Both the position numbers and the translations under genes were made by a program. DNA of 64,000 nucleotides from Lachnospiraceae bacterium. GTDB lineage: Bacteria > Bacillota > Clostridia > Lachnospirales > Lachnospiraceae. The DNA lies in NCBI GenBank assembly GCA_014804795.1, contig JAAUZC010000023.1:208455-272454 (forward strand), written 5' to 3'. The notes under the pieces are model-generated. The model made no database searches. It was not told the DNA's origin and saw only the letters and a program-made list of their open reading frames with translations. This document shows positions 20,678-28,876 of this stretch, in pieces; positions within the stretch are counted from its first letter, which is position 1; every line of letters begins with the position of its first letter.

Positions 20678-21679
20678 ATGAAAAAGAATAGAATATTTTT
20701 ATCTTTTATACTGATCGTGGCACTTTGTCTTGGACTTACCGGCTGCGGCAGTTTAAATATGGGTTCCAAACAGGAAAAAGCGGACAGTATTACGGATGCG
20801 GCAATGAGCTGTTTGAACGCGATGAAGATGGGAGATTTTGAAAAGGCTTCTTCCTATATGGAAGAAGGGAACGAGATGCTGCATGTGTTTGCGGCAATGA
20901 GCGGAGAGAGCGTTCCTGAAATGGATAAAGCTTATCAGGCTTTCTGTAAACAGATGGCGGAGTTAGAGTTTACGATTGAAGAGGAAGATGAAAGACTCCC
21001 CGGCTTTATATATATTAAAGTGAAAAACAGAGATTACGGCAGTTCCATTTACGCAAGTATGAGAAATGCATTGGAAAATCAGGCTAAGAATGGCGGAAAT
21101 GCTTATACGGAGATTGGTGACTGGCTGGAAGAAGGCATTACTTCTGCCGAGATGGGAGAAGAAGAGGAAACAAAAGCCGATTTTGCGGCAAAGAACCATG
21201 GTTACTATCTGCAGCACGGAGGATATCCGGATGTAGCATTTATGAACGCGCTGACAGGCGGTTTTTATGATTTTGCGGATGCTACGATGACGGTTTGCAC
21301 TTATGAAGAAGAAGGCTATACGCTTCGTTATGATATTGCGTCAATCGGAGATAATATCATCAGTTATCTGAAAACGACAGGTATCGATGAATCTTTTGTG
21401 GATACTTCCGCAGTGGAGCAGTATAAACAGGAACAGGAAGAATTATGTAATATGCTGGCCGGCTTTTATGGCAGTGTTTATACAGAAAATGGAATGGTTT
21501 ATACAACGGTTGGTATTGATTTTACAAAAGCCGATCAGAATACTCTGGTGCAGGCCGGTATCGTCAGCGGCGCTTATAATACCAGTTTCGGTGATTATCT
21601 GAGCTTAAGTTCCACAATTTCCGGTTTTGAAAAGGATGGAATGACCTGTGTAACGACACCGCAGTATGATGAGGAATAG
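20678..21679 (+). CDS. Putative lipoprotein of unknown function
   Basis: 333 residues. N-terminal KKNR followed by a hydrophobic core and the lipobox LTGC, so Cys23 would be lipidated and the protein anchored outside. The mature part begins with a serine/lysine linker, then a helical domain (AAMSCLNAMKMGDFEKA) that recalls the DUF4878/DUF5105-type repeat of Firmicute lipoproteins, then a second alpha/beta domain. The ATG at 20678 has GGAG eight bases upstream and gives a proper signal peptide. Last gene of the operon, closed by a strong terminator. Confidence 0.8.
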   Translation: MKKNRIFLSFILIVALCLGLTGCGSLNMGSKQEKADSITDAAMSCLNAMKMGDFEKASSYMEEGNEMLHVFAAMSGESVPEMDKAYQAFCKQMAELEFTIEEEDERLPGFIYIKVKNRDYGSSIYASMRNALENQAKNGGNAYTEIGDWLEEGITSAEMGEEEETKADFAAKNHGYYLQHGGYPDVAFMNALTGGFYDFADATMTVCTYEEEGYTLRYDIASIGDNIISYLKTTGIDESFVDTSAVEQYKQEQEELCNMLAGFYGSVYTENGMVYTTVGIDFTKADQNTLVQAGIVSGAYNTSFGDYLSLSSTISGFEKDGMTCVTTPQYDEE

Positions 21680-21687
21680 AAAACAAA

Positions 21688-21726
21688 GGGAGACAACTTC
21701 TTTGTGAAGTGTCTCCCGATTTTTTA
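21688..21726. terminator. Bidirectional terminator
   Basis: GGGAGAC-A-ACTTC pairs with GAAGT-GTCTCCC, a 12-bp stem with one bulged A, followed on the plus strand by GATTTTTTATT. It separates the lipoprotein operon from the convergent DUF4132 gene. Confidence 0.88.
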
Positions 21727-21758
21727 TTCTATAGGAAATTGCGACAGTGCAAAATATT

Positions 21759-24700
21759 TTATATCTTTTTTTCTTTCCAGGTTGCATCTTTTTCCTGACT
21801 GCCTGATACGGCTCTGGCGGTCTGCATAACAATTTCGCTGAAATACCGTTCCGGAAGTTCTTTGATCTTCTTATTGAATTTTACATCAAAAACAGTAATA
21901 TCTGTATTTTCTCCGCCGACATAACTTCCTGAGAAGTTAAGTTCCGCTCTCAGACCCTGCTCCTTATCTTCCCTGTAATAATAGTAAAAGATACCGGCGT
22001 CTTCCGCCTGTCCCCGATACCAGCCCATGTTCTGCATCTTTCCCTGTAACGAAAGGTCGTTGAGAATACATCCTCCAAATCGTTCCATTGTTTTTTCTTC
22101 CAGTTCCTCGTCTGTTCTATGATAAACAGGACGGGAGAGCTGCTCGATCGGCTGAATGATCTCATAGTCTTCAAGCTGTTCCTTCCAGGTATCAATAGAT
22201 TCCTGAGAAAGTTCTACAGGGTGTACCAAACCGATCTTTCCGTATTTTTCAGATGCAGAGGTACTTTCCGAAATGACGTTATTTTCGGGAAGTGTAAACT
22301 CTTCTTCGTCTTCCGTGTTGAAAGTGCCGTCTTCCATATACCGGAAAGTCTGCGTCAGTTTGTTGTCTTCATAGATACCCCAGATCAGTCCGATAGCAAA
22401 CTGGTGCATAATAGGATTTTCCACGAAAAGTTTTTTCCATGCGTCGCAGGTCCATTTCCGTTCGGTGGAAAGTGCCAGTTCCAGACGCATTTTCTGACTG
22501 CTTACAGTAGTTTTCATCTGTTTCTTCATTTCCTTAAAAGCAGCATGGCTTTCCGCCGCTTTTTCGGGATCATCCTTTTTACCGGGAGCAGGTATATTTT
22601 TCAGTTTCTTTCCGCTCTCATCAAAAACTTCTACTTCCAGTGCGGGTGTAATTGTCACAGTGAATTTTCTTTCGCCATAGTCAAAGATTCTTTCCATATT
22701 TTCATCAAAGCCGAGATTCGGTACAATACGGTCGGCCAGCTCTTCTGTAGTGATGCCAAGCTGGTCCGCGGCAAACTTTAACGCCTCTCCGGCAGCAGTT
22801 TTTACCTGACGGAATTTGAATTTTCTGGAAATACTGTCTACGATAAGAAGCGCTTCCGGTTTCGGATTTAAAGCAAGTGCCTGTACTGCATCAGAAGCAA
22901 TGGCGCCTCTGGAATGCTGCGGCCAGTCGCTTATCTGGTGCTGCAGTTTCTTAATGATGTCCGTTCCGCCGTGAATGGCAGAAGCATAAAGTACCCAGCG
23001 TTTCTTTGCTTCGGCACCAAGAGTAAGCCATTTATCAAACAGCTCATTTACATAGACAGCAAGCTCTGCTTCATTCAATTCTGCTGCCAGAGCCGCAGCA
23101 TCCTTGCTGACACCGCAGGTCGTCATAGAAGAATAGCAGAGTAAAATAGCTGACAGATAATCTTCCTCTGCGGGTTCCCCATTTTTCTTATGTACTGTGG
23201 AGAAAGGTGTTTCATAAGCCCAGGCAAGGGAACGCTTTTTGCCGCCTTTTAAAAGTTCTTTTACAAGATCCTGCAAAGTCAGTACATTGCCCGCCGATAC
23301 GGAGTCTTCATCCAGAAGATCCTGCAAAAGTGTTTTTATTTTATTGTTTTTCTCTTTTTCGAGAACTTCGGATAATTGTGGTTTATACTTTTCCAGATCC
23401 CATTTTGCCAGTACATGAATGGCAATATCTCTTTCGCCCGCTTTTTTGGAGGAGAGGAGTTCTAAAATTTCCGGCTCCCAGTCTTTTTGCTCATAAAGAA
23501 CATTTAAAAGAGCCTCTTTTACAAGTTTTGATGAGTCCTTGGAGTAAGCAAGAATTTCCGCTTTGTTTTCTGCAGCATTTTTCTGTAAAACTTTTATGGC
23601 AAGGACTCTGACTATTGCATCCGCCTCCCGGAAAGCAGAGAGAACTTCCTCTCTTTTTGTTAAAAGATATCCGGCAAAGACATCCGCCGCGGAATTTATG
23701 AGCTGGTTTTTATCTTTTTCCGAATAGAAATACTGAAACATAATAATAACAAAGTTTAACTGATGTACCATATCCATATGTTCCGCATCAAAAGAAGCAA
23801 ACATATGTTCTATAGAAACGGGGTGATAGTGCATTTCGTTATAGAAAAAGAAACCGGTGCCGCGCAGAAGCTGGTATGACAAAACACGGTTATAAAAATC
23901 CTGATCATGATAAGTATCCACATAATTATGCAGTAATGTTCTCGTCTGCATAATATTAGAGCCGTAACCATATTTTACAAAAATCTGATTTTGATGAGGG
24001 TAAAGAGAAGAAATTTCCGATTCACCCCGCAGATATGTTTTCACTTCATTGATAACAGGATTTTTATCTGCAATCAGATCGATCAGTTTCTCCCGCTCGT
24101 TGCTGCCGCCGTGTTTTTGTCGTTTTAAGAAAAGCATTTTATCCTCCTGTTTTAAAACGCCCATCATAACAAAAGAATCGTGGGCATTTGCATTTTCCAG
24201 AACATCCATAAATAAATCTTTGTTTTTATGGAACTGTGTCTTTAAAACAGCCTCCATTTCCCGTGAAGCTGCCTGTAAGATCAAAGCTTTACTGTCGATA
24301 GAAAAAAAGGTATCGTAATTGCCGCCTGTAATTTCCGCTGCCATCGGAAAAGTTCTGGTGACAGCGACTGCCGTGGCAAACATATTATAAAGATCTGCCG
24401 CAAAACAAACTGCTGCCACATTTTTGAGAATGTCGGAAAGCTTGAAATTTAACAGTGCTGCGCCCCCGAAAAGATTTAAATAGTAAGGCACCATTCTGCA
24501 TTTTTTATTGGCAAGAGTTAAAATCCTGTCAGTCAGCTGATTTTCTCTGATTGCCCGCTTGATTTCCTGAAGAGCGGACTGAGGCATATTATGTGATTCA
24601 TAAATATTGCCGAGATTGTCGATCAGTGTATTTTCATAAAACTGCATAAGAGGAATGTCATCACTTTCAACAGGCCCGTTTCCATCAGGATATTTTGCCA

Positions 24701-25262
24701 GGAAAAAGGCGGTCAGCAAAAATATCTGGCATGCACCAAAGGAGTGTATCAAGGAGTATCTTACATTTTTTTCCTTTAGCGGATAGCTTGAAAGGAAGAA
24801 GGCTTTTTTCATAAGTTCCGGTGTAACGTTCGCATTCCGGATAAATACATGAAGTGGATTCCCGCCGAAAGTATAGTTATAGGAAGCCATCTGTGCGGCG
24901 GCAACCGCGATGAGTTGTGCCTGATCGATGCCCGGAAGCTTTAGCAGACGGCAAAAAACTTCGGATTCTTTTATATTGATAATAAGAGCCTGACAGCTTA
25001 TGCCGCCGATGGCAAAAAGAATGTTGAACAGTCTGCCTGCCTGTTCCGGATTGTCATAGCCGGAGGAAACGAGATTGGTAAGAGCAGGCTTATAGGATGT
25101 GATCGATACACTAAGGTTTTGGTAGGGAAGCGTTGCCAAAACGCCTTCTCCTTTTTCACCGGACAGATAATGTTCGAGATCATCTAACTGATCCGGTGTC
25201 AGTTTTAACTGTGACAGTAACTGCATGCATTTTTCAAGATAGGTTTCTTTTTGAATTCTCAT
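21759..25262 (-). CDS. DUF4132 family protein (YehI/MolR-like)
   Basis: 1167 residues. Mostly helical, with HEAT-like helical repeats in the middle (VLQKNAAENKAEILAYSKDSS and neighbours, about 560-670). The C-terminal 300 residues carry the DUF4132 pattern: LKNIPAPGKKDD, a long helix EMKKQMKTTVSSQKMRLELAL, then WKKLFVENPIMHQFAIGLIWG. E. coli YehI and MolR share this domain. No WGR motif was recognised. It is the last gene of the head-on MoxR-VWA operon and overlaps the preceding small gene by four bases, which implies coupled translation. Biochemical function unknown; a scaffold for the ATPase/VWA pair is my guess. Confidence 0.85.
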   Translation of the reverse strand: MRIQKETYLEKCMQLLSQLKLTPDQLDDLEHYLSGEKGEGVLATLPYQNLSVSITSYKPALTNLVSSGYDNPEQAGRLFNILFAIGGISCQALIINIKESEVFCRLLKLPGIDQAQLIAVAAAQMASYNYTFGGNPLHVFIRNANVTPELMKKAFFLSSYPLKEKNVRYSLIHSFGACQIFLLTAFFLAKYPDGNGPVESDDIPLMQFYENTLIDNLGNIYESHNMPQSALQEIKRAIRENQLTDRILTLANKKCRMVPYYLNLFGGAALLNFKLSDILKNVAAVCFAADLYNMFATAVAVTRTFPMAAEITGGNYDTFFSIDSKALILQAASREMEAVLKTQFHKNKDLFMDVLENANAHDSFVMMGVLKQEDKMLFLKRQKHGGSNEREKLIDLIADKNPVINEVKTYLRGESEISSLYPHQNQIFVKYGYGSNIMQTRTLLHNYVDTYHDQDFYNRVLSYQLLRGTGFFFYNEMHYHPVSIEHMFASFDAEHMDMVHQLNFVIIMFQYFYSEKDKNQLINSAADVFAGYLLTKREEVLSAFREADAIVRVLAIKVLQKNAAENKAEILAYSKDSSKLVKEALLNVLYEQKDWEPEILELLSSKKAGERDIAIHVLAKWDLEKYKPQLSEVLEKEKNNKIKTLLQDLLDEDSVSAGNVLTLQDLVKELLKGGKKRSLAWAYETPFSTVHKKNGEPAEEDYLSAILLCYSSMTTCGVSKDAAALAAELNEAELAVYVNELFDKWLTLGAEAKKRWVLYASAIHGGTDIIKKLQHQISDWPQHSRGAIASDAVQALALNPKPEALLIVDSISRKFKFRQVKTAAGEALKFAADQLGITTEELADRIVPNLGFDENMERIFDYGERKFTVTITPALEVEVFDESGKKLKNIPAPGKKDDPEKAAESHAAFKEMKKQMKTTVSSQKMRLELALSTERKWTCDAWKKLFVENPIMHQFAIGLIWGIYEDNKLTQTFRYMEDGTFNTEDEEEFTLPENNVISESTSASEKYGKIGLVHPVELSQESIDTWKEQLEDYEIIQPIEQLSRPVYHRTDEELEEKTMERFGGCILNDLSLQGKMQNMGWYRGQAEDAGIFYYYYREDKEQGLRAELNFSGSYVGGENTDITVFDVKFNKKIKELPERYFSEIVMQTARAVSGSQEKDATWKEKKI

Positions 25263-25621
25263 TGTAAACAGCCGTCCTCCTTCTTATCATTTAAATAATA
25301 ATTTTTTCCTTTATCATAAGCAGTTTTTTCTTTGCCAAGATCAATATATCTGATCAGTTCCGCATAGTATTTTGCGGAAAGATTATCTGCCTTCTTATCA
25401 GAAATTTTATGTCTGCTCTGAGACAATTCTTTCTGCAGGGCAAGAAGCAACATAGAAAGATGCCGCATGCCGCATTGGGCGGCAAATTCTCCTTTTTCCT
25501 TTAATTCCTGCAGAGTAGAATCATGAACAGTATAGAATCCGCTTTGGCAGAGATCTTCTAAAACGAGACCGATATCACTAAAAAATTCTTCAAAATAATC
25601 TTCCTTGTTTTCCGAATACAT
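25259..25621 (-). CDS. Small helical protein of the MoxR-VWA operon
   Basis: 120 residues, acidic N-terminus, predicted all-helical, with no known motif. Its stop overlaps the start of the DUF4132 gene by four bases (ATGA type), and it lies 68 bases after the SWIM gene. The tight coupling to the DUF4132 gene suggests a chaperone or subunit of that protein. A Shine-Dalgarno AAAGGA lies just upstream. No homologue recognised. Confidence 0.75.
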   Translation of the reverse strand: MYSENKEDYFEEFFSDIGLVLEDLCQSGFYTVHDSTLQELKEKGEFAAQCGMRHLSMLLLALQKELSQSRHKISDKKADNLSAKYYAELIRYIDLGKEKTAYDKGKNYYLNDKKEDGCLQ

Positions 25622-25689
25622 AAAGGTTTGTGATCCTTTCTTTAAACAGTCACAGACAGTTCAGGCAGAAATATCTTTTTTGATAAGAA

Positions 25690-27411
25690 TTAAATGGTAT
25701 ATTTCCATGTATCTACCGGGATCAAGCGGATCCTTCCGTCCCGCAGATAAACTTTTCCGATAAAACAGGGCGGTTCATTTTCTTTTATTTTTTCCAGATA
25801 ACGGATACTTGCGGCGTCTTCTTTGGAATAGGCAAGTTCCAGTATCACTTCCCGCTTTTGCGTATCATACAAAGTCATCGAAAGGGTCTGCTCTGTCTTG
25901 GAAAAAACAGCTCTTTCACAAAAAGAAGGCTGTATAAAAACAAGATCTCTGCCCCAGATGTCCGGTTTGGAGTCTTTCTGTCCGGTTTTCTGAGGTGGCT
26001 TGATCTGATCCGCAAACAGCTTACCAAAATCTTCATAATACCAGTCTGACAACATTTCCTGATCCGGCTGCTCTTTTCCGAGAATATCTCCTCTTGTCTC
26101 CATACTGGAGGAAAGCCGTCTGCGTCCGTCACATCTTGCATCTTTCAGATGGATATGCAGTTCTACCAGATTTTCCAGGTTACAATTAAGTCCCCAGGGA
26201 GCCTCCGCTTTCTGGGGCTTGCCCCACTTCCTTTTGTTTTCATAAAAAACAGGCCGTGCTACGGTATAAGTATACCATTTATGTGTGTCCGTTTCCAGAA
26301 AATAAACAGTTTCTCCCTCGTAGCCTGCGGCATCTTCAAAATGTTCCATTGTAATTCCGACTAAAGACAGATCACCGACAGGAAGGTATTCCGCCCGAAA
26401 TTCGCCGGTTTCCTTTGCAATGTGGGTAATATTTTCTGTTTCCGATAGAATATTTACTTTAGAGTATAGTTCTGTGAGCTTTTTCATTAAATCAGCAGTC
26501 AGGAAAGAGGCCTCTCTGTTTAAATAGGATTGATATAAAGTGCTGAGTGTCCGAAAAGCTCTCTCAAAATCGGCAAGTCCGGTATTATGGCTGATGACCG
26601 CAAAACGGTCCAGAGAATTTACCACATCGGGGGAAACTCTGGAAAGGCCGGTAGACATCAGTTCCTCCAAATAATTTTTCATCTGGAAAGAAGCATCTTT
26701 TATCTGTTCCGGATTTATGGACAGATCTTTTTGGTTTAATTGTTCCAGATTTTCTAAGGAAAGCGCGTCTGCTTTCAGTTTGCACCAAAGAATCGCTTCT
26801 GCTTTATGTATGCAAAGCTCCTTTTTATGGCAGGTACAGGAAGAATAATTCAACGGCGACAACAGTTTTACAGTCGTATTTTCACCGGGAAGTTTTACGG
26901 TAAAAATGTAGGATTCCTCTATTTCCGGCTGAATTTTTCCATTTGCTTTATTTAAAAAAGAAGTAAGACGGCGATTGCCCATTATTTTATAAAGGTCTTT
27001 TTCCGGATAGGAGAGAATTTCATCCCAAAGTTTTTTCTGTAAAGAAGAATCGTCGCTCTTTTCAGAGGTTGTAGTATCGTTTTCATCAGAAGAAACATCA
27101 TCAGACATTTCAGTTTTGCCTTTATTGGAAGAAGCAGAATCATTGCTGTTTACGGATTCCTTTAACGCTAACATTCCAATAATAATATGCTTGCAGATAC
27201 TTCTGGAAGGGCAGCTGCATTTACTTTCTCCGAGCGGAATACTTAAGATAACCGTTTCACCGTCTACCTGCAGTGCGGCCTCATCCTCCAATTTCAATAT
27301 TTTTATGGCAGCAGTTTCTTTATCCTTATAGGATCTTTTTACAATGCCCTTGTTTGTGAGGCCGATCAAATATTCATCTTCTATTTCGGCAAGCTGTGTT
27401 TTCCAATCCAT
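25690..27411 (-). CDS. Protein with two SWIM zinc-finger motifs (YehQ-like)
   Basis: 573 residues. Two CxCx5CxH SWIM motifs are visible: CSCPSRSICKH at about residues 65-75 and CTCHKKELCIH at about residues 192-202, joined by a serine/aspartate-rich linker (about 88-125). SWIM fingers bind DNA or protein. The rest is helical and unassigned. The ATG at 27411 is chosen because AAAGGAG lies eight bases upstream; eight more codons upstream are open. In E. coli the SWIM protein YehQ sits in the same neighbourhood as VWA and MoxR proteins. Confidence 0.85.
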   Translation of the reverse strand: MDWKTQLAEIEDEYLIGLTNKGIVKRSYKDKETAAIKILKLEDEAALQVDGETVILSIPLGESKCSCPSRSICKHIIIGMLALKESVNSNDSASSNKGKTEMSDDVSSDENDTTTSEKSDDSSLQKKLWDEILSYPEKDLYKIMGNRRLTSFLNKANGKIQPEIEESYIFTVKLPGENTTVKLLSPLNYSSCTCHKKELCIHKAEAILWCKLKADALSLENLEQLNQKDLSINPEQIKDASFQMKNYLEELMSTGLSRVSPDVVNSLDRFAVISHNTGLADFERAFRTLSTLYQSYLNREASFLTADLMKKLTELYSKVNILSETENITHIAKETGEFRAEYLPVGDLSLVGITMEHFEDAAGYEGETVYFLETDTHKWYTYTVARPVFYENKRKWGKPQKAEAPWGLNCNLENLVELHIHLKDARCDGRRRLSSSMETRGDILGKEQPDQEMLSDWYYEDFGKLFADQIKPPQKTGQKDSKPDIWGRDLVFIQPSFCERAVFSKTEQTLSMTLYDTQKREVILELAYSKEDAASIRYLEKIKENEPPCFIGKVYLRDGRIRLIPVDTWKYTI

Positions 27412-27435
27412 TATGCCGCTCCTTTTTCTATTCAT

Positions 27436-27601
27436 CTAAACTTGTAAATCTGCGCTATATGCAACTAAAATCCGATTTCTTTGGATTGTTGTTTATTAAT
27501 AACGGCAATGTTCATTCATATTAATAACCATGCCTTTTCCACAGCCTGCAAACTTTGGGCCGCAGGCACAAATTTGCGTGTGAAAAATTCATTTTTCACA
27601 C
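27436..27601 (-). other. Hairpin-rich gap between VWA and SWIM genes
   Basis: A perfect 10-bp stem at 27578-27601 (GTGTGAAAAA with TTTTTCACAC, four-base loop) contains the stop codon of the VWA gene. A second GCCTGC/GCAGGC pair lies at about 27544-27566, and two similar GTTATTAATA segments follow near 27500-27530. No clear terminator T-run. May separate translation or transcript stability of the two genes. Confidence 0.45.
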
Positions 27602-28741
27602 TATCTTCCCTATCCACTCTGCCAGTTCTTCCGGGGTCATTGCTCCGACGTGGGCGCCGAGTTCGGCCAGTTTGACAGCAGCATGTCTGTCATAGCTGGG
27701 ATTTGCTTCCATATCTAACGCTGTCAGAGCAATCAGTTTTGCTCCGCTTTCAATAATTCCTTTGCTGACGCTGTAAAGATTCTGATATCCGCCGCCTTCA
27801 TAGAGGTCGGAGATTAGAACGACCATTGTCCGATAAGGGAAATCGATCAGTGTTTCGCAGTAGGAGAGCGCGCCGGCAATATTTGTGCCGCCGCCGAGCT
27901 GAATACTCATAAGCGTTTCTACCGGATCTTCCACATAGCCGCTCAAATCAACAACACTTGTATCAAAAATAACAAGCTTAACATCCAGCATCGGAAGCTT
28001 TGCAAAAATACCTGCCATTACCGCGCTGTGAATCACGGAATCCAACATGGAACCGCTTTCATCCACGCAGAGGATCACCCGCCAGCTGTTGTAACGCTTC
28101 ATACGGGAATGAAAATAAACCTGTTTTAAAATAAGCTGTTTCTGCTCGGTATCATAATTTTTTAGATTCTGCCGTATTGTCTTTTTGATATCCAGATTTC
28201 GGGCGGATTTTACAGGACTGGAAGAAGTGCGGTCAAGCTTCCCGAAAAAGGATCTTTTCAGTTCCTGCTCCATTTTTTTTGTCAGTTCATCCGCTACCTT
28301 GCGCACGATCTCTTTTGCCATTTCAAGGACATCACCTTTCATCATGTGCTTTAAGGTCAGGATAGTTTTTAACAGTTCTCTGTTTGGCTCTAATTTTTGC
28401 AGCACTTCCGGGTCAGTCAGAAGTTCCGTCATATTATATTTTTCCAGCGCGTGCCGTTCCATGATTTCTACGGTCTGTTTCGGAAACAGTTTTTTCACCT
28501 GCTGCAGCCAGGAGGGCACAGTAAGCTTGCTGGCTTGCTTTCCTCCAGCACGTTCCTCTTCCCGGATACCCCGCTCTTCACTGTATTCTCTGGAATATAA
28601 AAAATCCAGAGCTTCTTCCATATCCATATAGTGCAGGACATCCGCATAGGAATCTTCCGCCGCAGAAAAGGGAAGTTTGTCTGCCGCGTATTTTCCAAGC
28701 ACAAGCCGCCATCTGTTTAAAAGTTCCTGTTCGTCTGTCAT
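27596..28741 (-). CDS. VWA domain protein (YehP-like)
   Basis: 381 residues. The C-terminal half is a von Willebrand A domain with an intact metal-ion site: DESGS near residue 227, the threonine in GGGTNIAGAL near residue 282 and ISDLYEGG with its aspartate near residue 311. The N-terminal half is helical and rich in Lys/Glu. VWA proteins paired with MoxR ATPases act like the chelatase BchD/ChlD pair, remodelling or inserting metal into targets. Position after the DUF5682 gene and before the SWIM gene matches the E. coli yeh cluster. Confidence 0.88.
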   Translation of the reverse strand: MTDEQELLNRWRLVLGKYAADKLPFSAAEDSYADVLHYMDMEEALDFLYSREYSEERGIREEERAGGKQASKLTVPSWLQQVKKLFPKQTVEIMERHALEKYNMTELLTDPEVLQKLEPNRELLKTILTLKHMMKGDVLEMAKEIVRKVADELTKKMEQELKRSFFGKLDRTSSSPVKSARNLDIKKTIRQNLKNYDTEQKQLILKQVYFHSRMKRYNSWRVILCVDESGSMLDSVIHSAVMAGIFAKLPMLDVKLVIFDTSVVDLSGYVEDPVETLMSIQLGGGTNIAGALSYCETLIDFPYRTMVVLISDLYEGGGYQNLYSVSKGIIESGAKLIALTALDMEANPSYDRHAAVKLAELGAHVGAMTPEELAEWIGKIV

Positions 28742-28876
28742 AATTATTATTTTCTCCCTTTTCGGAAAAGTGCTCCCATTAACTACTCTATAAACGGTAA
28801 TTTTCTCAAATCAAGTATCATTATTGTTCTTAAATTCATAAATATCCTTCCTTATCAGCCAAGCATAAAAATATCA

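Noticed and set aside
22119..22781. 220-codon plus-strand frame inside the DUF4132 gene
   Set aside because: Antisense to a well-supported protein; phenylalanine-rich low-complexity sequence typical of a shadow frame.
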